This document shows positions 56,334-64,000 of a DNA stretch of 64,000 nucleotides, one piece after another (within the stretch, counting starts at the first letter, position 1; each line of letters starts with the position of its first letter). Below the pieces are notes generated by a model that ran no database searches, was not told the DNA's origin, and worked only from the letters and a program-made list of their open reading frames with translations. The position numbers and the translations under genes were made by a program. Source of the stretch: Actinomycetospora endophytica (GTDB lineage: Bacteria; Actinomycetota; Actinomycetes; Mycobacteriales; Pseudonocardiaceae); contig NZ_JAJNDB010000005.1 of the NCBI RefSeq assembly GCF_021026375.1, positions 124,001 through 188,000 on the forward strand. Direction: 5' to 3'.

Positions 56334-57353
56334 TGGGTGCACCACGGCCTTGAGCGCCAGCGGGTCACGCCGCGCCGCGAGCAGCGCCCCGACCGCGTCC
56401 TCCAGCGGGTGGTGCGACGTGATCATCGCGTCGAGCCGGATACGCCCGGAAGCGGCCAGCGCGATCGCCGCCGGGTAGACGTGGGCGTAGCGGAACGTGC
56501 CCTTCACGACCAGCTCGCGCGCCTGCACGAGGTCGAGCGGCAGCGTCACCGACGCGCCCGTCCCCACCAGGACGACCGTCGCCGCGGGCGCCGTCGCCGC
56601 CACCGCCAGGTCGATCGCCGGCTGGACCCCGGTGCACTCGAGCACCACGTCGGCCTGGCCGAGCACCTCGCCGACCGACGCGAGCGCGGTGTCGTGGTCG
56701 TTCCCGTCCACCGTCGCCGTCGCGCCGAACTCGGCCGCGGCCTCCCGGCGCAGCGCCATCACGTCGGTGACGACGACCGATGCGGCCCCGCGGGCCAGCG
56801 CCACCTGCAGGCACAGCAGCCCGACCGGCCCCGCCCCGCTGACCAGCACCCGTGTCCCCGGGCCGATCTCGGCCTTCGTCGCGGCGTGCAGCGCCACGGA
56901 CAGCGGCTCGACCAGCGCGGCGGCCTCGTCGGAGAGCGAGTCCGGGATCGGGTGCGCGCGGTGGGCGGGCACGACGACGTACTCGGCGAACGACCCGTCC
57001 ACCGGCGGGGTCGCGAAGAACGCGATGTCCGGGCAGAGGTGGTAGCGCCCCTGCCGGCACTGCGCGCAGCGCCCGCACTCGGTCTGCGGCTCGACGGCGA
57101 CCCGGGTCCCGACGGCCGGTGTGGTCACCTCGGACCCGACGGCCGACACCACCCCGGAGGTCTCGTGCCCCAGGACCAGCGGGGCGTGCATGACGAACCC
57201 GCCGATGCGCCCGTGGTCGTAGTAGTGCACGTCGGAGCCGCACACGCTCACCGCCCGGACCGCGACCTGCACCTGACCGGGGCCCGGCTCCGGAATCTCG
57301 CGCTGTTCGAGGACGACGTTGTCCGGCTCGGTCAGGACCGCCACACGCTGCAT
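56331..57353 (-). CDS. Zinc-dependent alcohol/polyol dehydrogenase (MDR family)
   Basis: 340 residues. Catalytic zinc: CGSDVHYY (Cys), GHETSG (His-Glu) and the downstream Glu of VEPLSV. Structural zinc: CGRCAQCRQGRYHLC with four Cys. The cofactor motif is VLVSGAGPVGLLCLQVALARG, indicating NAD(P) binding. The sequence pattern SVCGSDVHYYDHGRIG is closest to sorbitol/xylitol dehydrogenases. Start ATG 57353; convergent with the MFS transporter across the alpha hairpin. Confidence 0.92.
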   Translation of the reverse strand: MQRVAVLTEPDNVVLEQREIPEPGPGQVQVAVRAVSVCGSDVHYYDHGRIGGFVMHAPLVLGHETSGVVSAVGSEVTTPAVGTRVAVEPQTECGRCAQCRQGRYHLCPDIAFFATPPVDGSFAEYVVVPAHRAHPIPDSLSDEAAALVEPLSVALHAATKAEIGPGTRVLVSGAGPVGLLCLQVALARGAASVVVTDVMALRREAAAEFGATATVDGNDHDTALASVGEVLGQADVVLECTGVQPAIDLAVAATAPAATVVLVGTGASVTLPLDLVQARELVVKGTFRYAHVYPAAIALAASGRIRLDAMITSHHPLEDAVGALLAARRDPLALKAVVHP

Positions 57354-57378
57354 GCCGCCGAGTGTGCCCCCGAACACC

Positions 57379-57786
57379 TCAGTCCAGCTGCGCCCGGATC
57401 CGCCGCGCCGGGGTGAACACCCGGAGATCGAGCATCCCGGGCGGATCGGCCACCCCGGGGCCGCCGGCCCGGACCCACTCCGAGATCTCGTCCTCGGTGT
57501 CGCGGTCGAGCACGCCGAGCAGCCACACCGGGCGCCCACCCGCGGCCCGTCCGGCCGCCGACGGCGACACCACCGCGACCGTCGACTGCGCGCACGCGTC
57601 GAGGCAGTCGGACAGCCGCACCCGCCCGGCGTCCGCCGTCCCGGCCCGCAGCCGCTCCACCTGTCCGGCGTGGTCGATCCCCGGGTGCTTGCGCTCGGTC
57701 CCGCAGCAGCACCCACGGCAGAGGGTCACCGTCGGACCGGAACCAGGACCGGAACCGGGACCGGACCGCTTCGCCGCCTTCGTCAT
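57379..57786 (-). CDS. (2Fe-2S) ferredoxin-like protein (thioredoxin fold)
   Basis: 135 residues. The Cys pattern TLCRGCCCGT then LSDCLDACAQS matches thioredoxin-like [2Fe-2S] ferredoxins, with four ligand Cys spread across the domain and an additional pair of Cys. A Gly/Ser/Pro-rich N-terminus precedes it. Such proteins are electron carriers for dehydrogenases. It lies 25 bp upstream of the alcohol dehydrogenase and in the same direction, so they may be cotranscribed. Confidence 0.8.
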   Translation of the reverse strand: MTKAAKRSGPGSGPGSGPTVTLCRGCCCGTERKHPGIDHAGQVERLRAGTADAGRVRLSDCLDACAQSTVAVVSPSAAGRAAGGRPVWLLGVLDRDTEDEISEWVRAGGPGVADPPGMLDLRVFTPARRIRAQLD

Positions 57787-57873
57787 CGGCCGCCACGGTA
57801 GGGCCCGAGGGCCTCCGGCGGCGTTACCGTGAGATCACCGGCACGCTCACCGACCCCAGGGGGACCCCAGCCC

Positions 57874-59259
57874 ATGACCGCCGTCGCCCCGGCCCCCGTC
57901 GTCGCCGACCTCCGCGCCGCCCTGCCCGCGGACCGCGTGATCGACGACCCGGACGTGCTGGCGTCGTACGCCCACGACGACGCCGAGTGGGCGCCCTGGG
58001 AGCTGCCCGCGGCGGTGGTCCGGCCGAGCGACACCGCGCAGTGCCAGGCCGTCGTCCAGGCGTGCCTGCGCCACGGTGTCCCGGTGATCCCCCGCGGCGC
58101 GGGCACCGGACTGTCCGGCGGCGCCAACGCGATCACCGGCAGCGTCGTCGTGTCGGTCGAGCGGATGACCCGCATCCACGAGATCGACGGGGCCGAGCGC
58201 CTCGCCGTCGTCGAGCCCGGTGTCGTCAACGACGACCTGCGCGCCGCCTGCGCCGCCCGGGGCCTCTGGTATCCGCCCGATCCGGCGAGCTCCCCCTGGT
58301 CGACCATCGGCGGCAACGTCGCCACCAACGCCGGCGGCGTCTGCTGCGTGAAGTACGGCGTCACCCGCGACTACGTGCTCGGGATGCAGGTGGTCAACGG
58401 CCTCGGCGAGCTGGTCCGCCTCGGGCGCCGGACGGCCAAGGGCGTCGCCGGGCTCGACCTCGCCGGGCTCATGGTCGGCTCCGAGGGCACCCTCGGGCTG
58501 ATCACCGAGGTCACGGTCAAGCTGCGGCCGGCCCGCGCGCCGGAGCACACCGTGGCCGGCTACTTCTCGAGCATCGTCGACGCCGGCCGCGCGGTCGCCG
58601 CGATCACCGCCGACGGCATGACGCCCAGCGCGCTGGAGCTGGTCGACCGCACCTGCCTCGAGGCCGTCGACGCCTGGAAGAACATGGGGCTCTCCGCCGA
58701 GGCGGACGTCATCCTGCTCGGGCGCTCCGACGCCCCGGGCGCGGCCGGGATCGCCGAGGCCGAGCAGATGCTCGCCCACTTCGACGCGGCCGGCGCCGCG
58801 TTCTCCGCGCAGGCCGCCGACGCCGAGGAGGCCGACGCGCTGTTCGCGGCCCGCCGGCTGGCCTACCCCGCGCTCGAGCGGCTCGGCCCGGTGCTCACCG
58901 AGGACGTCTGCGTCCCCCGCGCCGCGGTCCCGGAGATGCTGGCCCGCATCCAGGCCACCGGGGAGCGCTTCTCGACGACGATCGCGAACATCGCCCACGC
59001 CGGCGACGGCAACCTGCACCCGCTGCTGATCACCCCGGTCGGCGACGAACCCGCCCGCGAGCGCGCCCAGGCCGCCTTCGAGCAGATCCTCGCCGACGCC
59101 CTCGACCTCGGCGGCACCGTCACCGGCGAGCACGGTGTCGGGCTGCTCAAGCGCCACGGTCTCGAGGCCGAGCAGGCGCCGGAGGTCCTCGCCATGCAGC
59201 GCGCCGTCAAGGCCGCCCTCGACCCGCACGGCATCCTCAACCCCGGCAAGATCGTCTGA
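57874..59259 (+). CDS. FAD-linked oxidase (GlcD / D-lactate dehydrogenase-like)
   Basis: 461 residues of the vanillyl-alcohol-oxidase/PCMH flavoprotein fold. The FAD-binding segments are VIPRGAGTGLSGGA and DPASSPWSTIGGNVATNAGG, and the C-terminal domain ends IANIAHAGDGNLHP, then TGEHGVGLLK. This matches glycolate oxidase subunit GlcD and D-2-hydroxyacid dehydrogenases. No GlcE/GlcF subunits are adjacent, so it may work alone. The next gene is 2 bp away. Confidence 0.9.
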   Translation: MTAVAPAPVVADLRAALPADRVIDDPDVLASYAHDDAEWAPWELPAAVVRPSDTAQCQAVVQACLRHGVPVIPRGAGTGLSGGANAITGSVVVSVERMTRIHEIDGAERLAVVEPGVVNDDLRAACAARGLWYPPDPASSPWSTIGGNVATNAGGVCCVKYGVTRDYVLGMQVVNGLGELVRLGRRTAKGVAGLDLAGLMVGSEGTLGLITEVTVKLRPARAPEHTVAGYFSSIVDAGRAVAAITADGMTPSALELVDRTCLEAVDAWKNMGLSAEADVILLGRSDAPGAAGIAEAEQMLAHFDAAGAAFSAQAADAEEADALFAARRLAYPALERLGPVLTEDVCVPRAAVPEMLARIQATGERFSTTIANIAHAGDGNLHPLLITPVGDEPARERAQAAFEQILADALDLGGTVTGEHGVGLLKRHGLEAEQAPEVLAMQRAVKAALDPHGILNPGKIV

Positions 59260-59261
59260 CG

Positions 59262-60278
59262 ATGGGCTCGATGATCAAACGACTCCTGCTCCTGCTCACC
59301 GGCCTCCTGGTCACCGCGCTCGGCGCCCAGGCCCTGAGCGTCCGCCGGGCGGCCGCGCGCGTCGCGCCCGAACTGCGCGGCCCGCGGCTGCTGATCTCCT
59401 TCTCGTGGGTGCCGCTGGGCGTGCTGCCGCTGATGCGGCGGTTCCTGCGCGCCGACACCCCGCTCGGCCCCGGCGTGGCGGTCCGGCACCGGACGGTCAC
59501 CTCCCCCGAGGGCACGACGGTGGACGTGGTCGTCTACGACGCCGGGTCGCGCCCGTCTCCCTCCGGCGCGCTGCTGTGGATCCACGGCGGCGGTCACCTC
59601 GTCGGCGACCCGGGCATCGACCACGCCCTGTGCAGCCGGTTCGTGCTGGAGGCCGGGGTCCCGGTGGTGAGCGTCGACTACCGCCTCGCGCCCGAGGACC
59701 CGTACCCCGCCGACCTCGACGACTGCTACGCCGCCCTGCGCTGGCTGCAGACCCACACCGACGAGCTGGGCGTCGACCCGTCCCGCGTGGCGGTCGGCGG
59801 TGCGAGCGCGGGCGGCGGCCTCGCCGCGGCGACGGTGCAGCGGGCGCACGACGCCGGGCACCCGGTGTGCTTCCAGCTGCTCGAGTACCCGATGCTCGAC
59901 GACCGGACGGCGCTGGTCACCGACCAGGCCGGCCGCGGCCGGTTCGTCTGGACGGCGAGGATGAACCGCCGGGCCTGGTCGGCCTACCTCGGAGGCCCGG
60001 CCGGCAGCGAGGGTGTGCTGCCCGCCGCGGCGCCGGCCCGCCGCACCGATCTCACCGGCCTGCCGCCCGCGTGGATCGGGGTCGGCGACCAGGACCTCTT
60101 CCACGACGAGGACCTCGCCTACGCCCGGCGGCTGCGCACCGCGGGCGTGGCCTGCGCGCTGCACGTCGAGCCCGGGATGTACCACGGCGCCGACTCGGTC
60201 GCCCCGGACGCGCCCTCGATGACCGCCTTCCGCGGCCGCATGGTCGACGCGCTGCGGGATGCGGTCGCCCGGCACTGA
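59262..60278 (+). CDS. Alpha/beta hydrolase (hormone-sensitive lipase-like) esterase
   Basis: 338 residues. The HGGGH oxyanion motif is in LLWIHGGGHLVGDPG; the nucleophile is GGASAGGG; Asp in GVGDQDLFHDE; His in EPGMYHGAD. An N-terminal hydrophobic segment (LLLLLTGLLVTALGAQA) is likely a signal or membrane anchor. HSL-type enzymes hydrolyse short acyl esters. Follows the oxidase by 2 bp, so translationally coupled or closely expressed. Convergent with the next gene. Confidence 0.9.
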   Translation: MGSMIKRLLLLLTGLLVTALGAQALSVRRAAARVAPELRGPRLLISFSWVPLGVLPLMRRFLRADTPLGPGVAVRHRTVTSPEGTTVDVVVYDAGSRPSPSGALLWIHGGGHLVGDPGIDHALCSRFVLEAGVPVVSVDYRLAPEDPYPADLDDCYAALRWLQTHTDELGVDPSRVAVGGASAGGGLAAATVQRAHDAGHPVCFQLLEYPMLDDRTALVTDQAGRGRFVWTARMNRRAWSAYLGGPAGSEGVLPAAAPARRTDLTGLPPAWIGVGDQDLFHDEDLAYARRLRTAGVACALHVEPGMYHGADSVAPDAPSMTAFRGRMVDALRDAVARH

Positions 60279-60280
60279 CG

Positions 60281-61735
60281 TCAGGCCTTCGCGGGTGTCC
60301 CCGGCGCCTCCACCCGCGCCGACATCCACGGCAGCACGTCGGAGAACGCGGTCGACGCGAACTGCCACGAGTGCCGGCCCGGCTGCGTGTTCACCGCGCA
60401 GGCGATCGCACGGGTCTGGGCCTGCGAGCACAGCGCCCGCGCCTCGGGCAGCTCCTGGCCGGTCCCGCCCCCGCCGCCGCGGCCGCCGATGCCCGCGTTG
60501 GCGCCGTTCGCGCCGCCGCCGAAGCCGCCCGGCGGACGCTGCCCCGGAGGTCGACCGGGGGCGCCCGGAGGACGGTGGCCGCCGAACATCCCGCCGCCGG
60601 CGTCGGAGCTGTCGTCGAACCAGCCCGCGGTGTTCGCGTACGGGGCGTGCGTGGTCAGCACCGTCGCGGGGTCGTACTGCGCCCACGCGGCCGCGTTCCC
60701 GCCGTAGAGCCGGTCGATGGTCTGCTGCTTCGTCCCGACCTCGGGTCCGGCGTCGCCCGCGATGTCGTCGAACGAGTCGATCAGCTCCGGGTGCATGACG
60801 GCGAGGTCGACCGCGCAGGTACCGCCCATCGACCACCCGACGACGCCCCACGCCCGCGGGTCCTTCGAGACGCCGTAGTTCTGCTCGACGTACGGGATGA
60901 CGTCTCCGGTGAGGTGCGACGCGGCGTTGCCGCGCGGGCCGTTCACGCACTCGGTGTCGTTGTTGAAGGTGCCGCCGGCGTCGGCGAACACCAGGACCGG
61001 AGCCATCCCGTGGTGCGCGGCGGCGTACTGGTCGGCGATCTGGACGGCGTTGCCGATGCGGATCCAGTCGGCCGGGGTGTTGAACTCGCCGCCGATCATC
61101 ATGATCGCGGGCAGCGTCGGGCGCGGTCCCGCGGCGAAGTACGCGGGCGGCAGCCAGACGTCCTCGGTGCGGTGCGCGAAGCCGCTGGCGGTGTCCGGGA
61201 TCGAGACGGTGACGACGGCGCCGGTCGCGCGCGGGGTGCCCACCATCGAGGGCAGCGCGGTCGGGTCGACCTGGTCGGGCAGCGCGCCCGCGGTCACCTC
61301 GCCCCAGCCCTCCTGCACCGTCGTCACGTAGCCCACCCACTGGTTGAGCACGAGCGCGAGGCAGACGACCGTGAGCGGGACGACGACCACGGAGAGCACC
61401 CGCCGCCACCAGCGGGACGGGCCGAACACGACGACGGCGGCGACCACCGAGGCCACCAGCAGCCCGACCCACACCCACAGCAGGAACGGGGCCGGGTCCG
61501 ACGCGAGCCCGCTCCCCTGGAACGCCCAGTACGCCGCGAGCGCCCCGGCCAGCCCGAGCACCGCGACGACGCCGAGGCGCACGAGCGGGCGCCGGACCGG
61601 CCGCCGTCGTCGGGACCAGGCCGCGGGCAGCGGCACCAGCGGGACGATCACGACCAGGAACAGCAGCAGGACCACCGCCTGGACCGTCCACGGCAGCCAG
61701 CCCTCGAGCAGGGAGAGGCCGCGCTGGTAGCCCAT
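60281..61735 (-). CDS. Membrane-anchored esterase with a Gly/Pro-rich insert (antigen 85/esterase D-like)
   Basis: 484 residues. The first 150 hold about four membrane helices (WTVQAVVLLLFLVVIVPLVP onward), then an exported alpha/beta-hydrolase domain. The nucleophile is in GVVGWSMGGTCAVDLA; DIAGDAG follows. The His is near the end in NTQPGRHSWQF. An insert of about 50 residues very rich in Gly, Pro and Arg (near residue 380) interrupts the fold. Similar architectures occur among mycolate-related esterases of actinobacteria. Substrate unknown; a cell-envelope lipid is possible. The 274 bp upstream (61736-62009) hold nothing I can identify. Confidence 0.85.
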   Translation of the reverse strand: MGYQRGLSLLEGWLPWTVQAVVLLLFLVVIVPLVPLPAAWSRRRRPVRRPLVRLGVVAVLGLAGALAAYWAFQGSGLASDPAPFLLWVWVGLLVASVVAAVVVFGPSRWWRRVLSVVVVPLTVVCLALVLNQWVGYVTTVQEGWGEVTAGALPDQVDPTALPSMVGTPRATGAVVTVSIPDTASGFAHRTEDVWLPPAYFAAGPRPTLPAIMMIGGEFNTPADWIRIGNAVQIADQYAAAHHGMAPVLVFADAGGTFNNDTECVNGPRGNAASHLTGDVIPYVEQNYGVSKDPRAWGVVGWSMGGTCAVDLAVMHPELIDSFDDIAGDAGPEVGTKQQTIDRLYGGNAAAWAQYDPATVLTTHAPYANTAGWFDDSSDAGGGMFGGHRPPGAPGRPPGQRPPGGFGGGANGANAGIGGRGGGGGTGQELPEARALCSQAQTRAIACAVNTQPGRHSWQFASTAFSDVLPWMSARVEAPGTPAKA

Positions 61736-62009
61736 CACCGTCCGGACCCCGTCCCACGGCTCCCGCTGCTGCGTCTCCGGCGCTGGATCTGCACGACGCC
61801 GAGCGTGCCCGGCCGGCGTGATCGCGCCGTGTGTTCGGGGCGGTGGCGGGCTGTGGATGTGCTGTGAGGTGGTGACCACGGCCCGTGAACAGGTCATCGG
61901 ATGCCGATTCCCGGCGAACGGCGGGCTCGTTGAACCGGGTGTGCGCGCACTGCAGAGACGAACGGCCGCCGGAGGGGGGCTGATCGGCCGCTCACCCGGT
62001 CGCGGGACG

Positions 62010-62840
62010 ATGGCGCCCATGGACGGGGGTCGGGGATGGATGGCCCGCCTGCTGGCGGTGCTCGTGGTGACGGCCGGGGTGTCCGGCCTCGCGGCGGCGA
62101 TGCTGCTCGACGGGTCCGCGGAGCAGGCGGTGCCCGCGCTGCTCGCCGCGGCCCGGCCCGCGGCGGAGGCGCCGGCCGAGGCCGTCCCGGCGGAGGCGCC
62201 CGCTGCGGCGCCGGTCCCGGCGCCGGAGAAGGGCGGCGCTCCCGCCGTCCCGCCCCGGCTCGCGACGCTCCCCGCGCAGACGACCCAGGCGATCCTCGTC
62301 GACTCGCCCTCCCCCGCCTCGACGACCGCGACGGTCTCGGCGTGGACCCGCACCGGCAGCGGCTGGACGGCGTTCGTCCCGCCGACGCCGGCCTCGCTCG
62401 GGCGGGACGGGATGGGGCCGTCGAGCGAGCAGGTCGCGCGGAGCCCCGCCGGCACGTTCGGGATCTCGCAGGCGTTCGGCCGCGAGGCGAACCCGGGCAC
62501 CGCGCTGCCCTACTCGCACGTCGGCCCGGACGACTGGTGGGTCGGTGACACCCGCAGCCCGCTCTACAACACCCACCAGACCTGCGCGCCCGGCCGCTGC
62601 CCGTTCGACGAGCGGGCCTCCGAGAACCTGGAGGCCGCGGGCCACGCGTACGACCACGCGATCGTCATCGACGCGAACAGCGACCCGGTCCGGCCGGGCG
62701 CCGGCTCGGCGTACTTCCTGCACATCGGCGGGGATCGCCCGACGGCGGGCTGCGTGGCGACCGACGAGGGCGACGTCATCACGATGCTGCGGTGGCTGAC
62801 GCCCTCCGCGCACCCGATGATCAGCCTGGCGTCCGGCTGA
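62010..62840 (+). CDS. Secreted YkuD/L,D-transpeptidase-like protein
   Basis: 276 residues. A signal/anchor helix (LLAVLVVTAGVSGLAAAMLL) is followed by 40 residues of Ala/Pro-rich linker. The catalytic-like region reads SAYFLHIGGDRPTAGCVATDEGDV: the His and Cys positions of L,D-transpeptidases are present but the usual SHGC is TAGC. Such proteins crosslink peptidoglycan or cleave its peptides. An ATG at 62019 is an alternative start. Convergent with the SNase-like gene and overlapping it by 20 bp. Confidence 0.75.
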   Translation: MAPMDGGRGWMARLLAVLVVTAGVSGLAAAMLLDGSAEQAVPALLAAARPAAEAPAEAVPAEAPAAAPVPAPEKGGAPAVPPRLATLPAQTTQAILVDSPSPASTTATVSAWTRTGSGWTAFVPPTPASLGRDGMGPSSEQVARSPAGTFGISQAFGREANPGTALPYSHVGPDDWWVGDTRSPLYNTHQTCAPGRCPFDERASENLEAAGHAYDHAIVIDANSDPVRPGAGSAYFLHIGGDRPTAGCVATDEGDVITMLRWLTPSAHPMISLASG

Positions 62841-63474
62841 GCGCCGAGGCGGCCGGGCGCGAGGAGGACTTCGACGGCGCGGTGGTGGCCGCCCCCGCCC
62901 CGACACACGGCGGGCCCCAGAGCCCCCGGCCCGCGACACGGGCCCGGTCGGCGGCCGCGCGGACCGCGGGCATCCGCTCCGGCGGGGCGTCGGCGGCGTA
63001 GGTGCTGACGACGCCGGCCTCGGCGGCCAGCACCGCGTAGTCACCGGTGGACAGCGAGACCCACGCCAGCGCGCGGGAGAACCGGTCGGCCCGCCCGTCG
63101 CCGGCCAGGGTGACGGCCTGGCCGGCGAGGGTCCCGCGGGCGAACTGCAGGGCCTGGTCCGCGTAGCACCGGTCGGGCGGCTGGACGCCGAGCGCGCGCA
63201 CCCGCAGGACACGGCCGTCCTCGAGCCGCACGTCGATCGTCACCGGGTCGGCGACGGCGAGCACCGTCGCCGGGACCCCGCCGCGCGGATCGGGCGGGAG
63301 GACGCCGTCGGGCGCGACCGGGGCGGGCGGCGTGGCCGCGGCCGCCGCCGGCGGGTCCACCACCGGGCCGTCGTCACCGACCCGCACCGCGCCGGTCAGC
63401 ACGGCGACCGCGGCGATCAGACCGACCAGGCACGCCGCACCGAGGAGGATTCGGGCCGGCGTTCCGGTGTTCAC
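62821..63474 (-). CDS. SNase-like (thermonuclease fold) membrane-anchored protein
   Basis: 217 residues. An N-terminal helix (ILLGAACLVGLIAAVAVLT) is followed by a Pro/Ala linker and an OB-fold domain: PATVLAVADPVTIDVRLEDG, RVRALGVQPPDRCYADQALQ, and ALAWVSLSTGDYAVLAAEAG. Catalytic Arg-Glu positions of micrococcal nuclease are not clearly kept, so activity is doubtful. Related proteins are cell-surface associated. GTG start. Confidence 0.75.
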   Translation of the reverse strand: MNTGTPARILLGAACLVGLIAAVAVLTGAVRVGDDGPVVDPPAAAAATPPAPVAPDGVLPPDPRGGVPATVLAVADPVTIDVRLEDGRVLRVRALGVQPPDRCYADQALQFARGTLAGQAVTLAGDGRADRFSRALAWVSLSTGDYAVLAAEAGVVSTYAADAPPERMPAVRAAADRARVAGRGLWGPPCVGAGAATTAPSKSSSRPAASALSRTPG

Positions 63475-63516
63475 GCACGTCAGTGTGACGCACGGTGAGA
63501 AGATCCTTGCATCAGG

Positions 63517-64000
63517 TCACCCCTGGTAGCGCCGGGTCCCGCACACGGGCAGGTTTCGGACGCCGAGCACCCCCCTCGGATAGGGGTGGAGTGCCTCCGG
63601 AGAGTCCGCGACAGGGGTGAGCGCCGCGTAGCGGGCGGTCAGCTCCTCCAGCGCGACGCGGCCCTCCAGGCGGGCCAACGGCGCCCCGAGGCAGAAGTGC
63701 ACCCCGTGACCGAACGCGGTCTGCGCGCCACCACCGATCCCCCGGTCCAGGACGAACGCGTCCGGGTCGGCGAAGGCCCGGTCGTCGTGGTTGGCCGAGA
63801 GCAGGGACGGCAGCACGAACCGGTCGGCGGGGATCGTCGTGCCGCCGATCTCGACCTCGTGCATCGTCACGCGGCCGGTCTGGGTGAACGGGCTCCGCAG
63901 CCGCAGCACCTCCTCGATCGCGGCGGGGACGAGCGTCGGGTCCTCCCCGAGCACGGTCCAGACGTCCCGGCCGTCCGGCAGCCGGTGGTCGTCGAAGGTC
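63517..64000 (-). CDS. Cytochrome P450, C-terminal part (gene runs off the right edge)
   Basis: 161 residues to the window edge. The ExxR motif is in IEEVLRLRSPF; the heme loop is AFGHGVHFCLGAPLARLEGR with the axial Cys; the end is LGVRNLPV. A class I P450, distinct from the one at 6029. The N-terminal part and start are outside the window. Confidence 0.9.
   Translation of the reverse strand, partial: TFDDHRLPDGRDVWTVLGEDPTLVPAAIEEVLRLRSPFTQTGRVTMHEVEIGGTTIPADRFVLPSLLSANHDDRAFADPDAFVLDRGIGGGAQTAFGHGVHFCLGAPLARLEGRVALEELTARYAALTPVADSPEALHPYPRGVLGVRNLPVCGTRRYQG

Noticed and set aside
58863-61757. 964-residue minus-strand frame
   Set aside because: Shadow of the oxidase and hydrolase genes on the plus strand; only its low-coordinate-to-61735 region coincides with the true esterase in another frame.
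1-64000. tRNA, rRNA, CRISPR arrays or prophage
   Set aside because: No tRNA cloverleaf, rRNA-like sequence, regularly spaced repeats or phage structural genes were seen on either strand; the repeats present are dispersed hairpins.

Overview
This 64 kb window is very GC-rich, densely coded DNA with strong third-position G/C and many GTG starts. Several families point to a mycolate-type or Pseudonocardia-like actinobacterium: an Emb-type arabinosyltransferase, an AlkB alkane hydroxylase, two cytochromes P450, a GMC oxidoreductase, many TetR, GntR, IclR and ArsR-like regulators, and abundant acyl-CoA metabolism. I see no rRNA, tRNA, CRISPR array, integrase or transposase. It reads as a chromosomal accessory/catabolic region.

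Layout. 1-3.5 kb: a DHA2 exporter (cut by the window edge), a PEP-mutase-like enzyme with its winged-helix regulator, a MarR/membrane-protein pair, and a MOSC protein. 3.6-11.8 kb: a GMC oxidoreductase-TetR-P450 operon, then TetR-alkB and TetR/MFS modules. 12-15.3 kb: an unrecognised 45-residue Cys/His-rich peptide and an ABC exporter with a long Pro/Ala-rich tail, preceded by a perfect 44-bp palindrome. 15.6-20.1 kb: an IclR-led osmoprotectant-type ABC importer operon. 20.4-23.7 kb: acyl-CoA ligase, ComA-like phosphosulfolactate synthase, VOC protein and dual-specificity phosphatase. 23.7-30.9 kb: a hairpin-flanked AbiEi/DUF559-like gene, CoA-transferase/AtuA genes, and a cysteine hydrolase-GntR-lyase group. 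30.9-38.6 kb: Emb arabinosyltransferase, then a copper operon (DUF305, CopC-CopD, YcnI) and HdeD. 38.6-50.7 kb: a Cys-rich 77-residue protein, then acyl-CoA and folate metabolism, redox enzymes and regulators. 50.7-53.8 kb: a tightly coupled operon of RsbU-type phosphatase, B12-binding protein with the Wx9EH photoreceptor signature, and STAS antagonist. 53.9-64 kb: HbpS-like protein, GntR/MFS, alcohol dehydrogenase, (2Fe-2S) protein, GlcD-type oxidase, esterases, a YkuD-like protein, an SNase-like protein and a second P450 cut by the edge.

Two signals are not explained by ordinary annotation. First, families of sequence-related long hairpins sit between genes. The main family has seven copies with a GTGAGCA...TGCTCAC core and AGGTG...CACCT ends. 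Their arms covary, and most contain the stop codon of a flanking gene. Second, the B12/RsbU/STAS operon looks like a light-sensing input to a partner-switching stress pathway. All calls come from reading the sequence and family knowledge; no database search was run.
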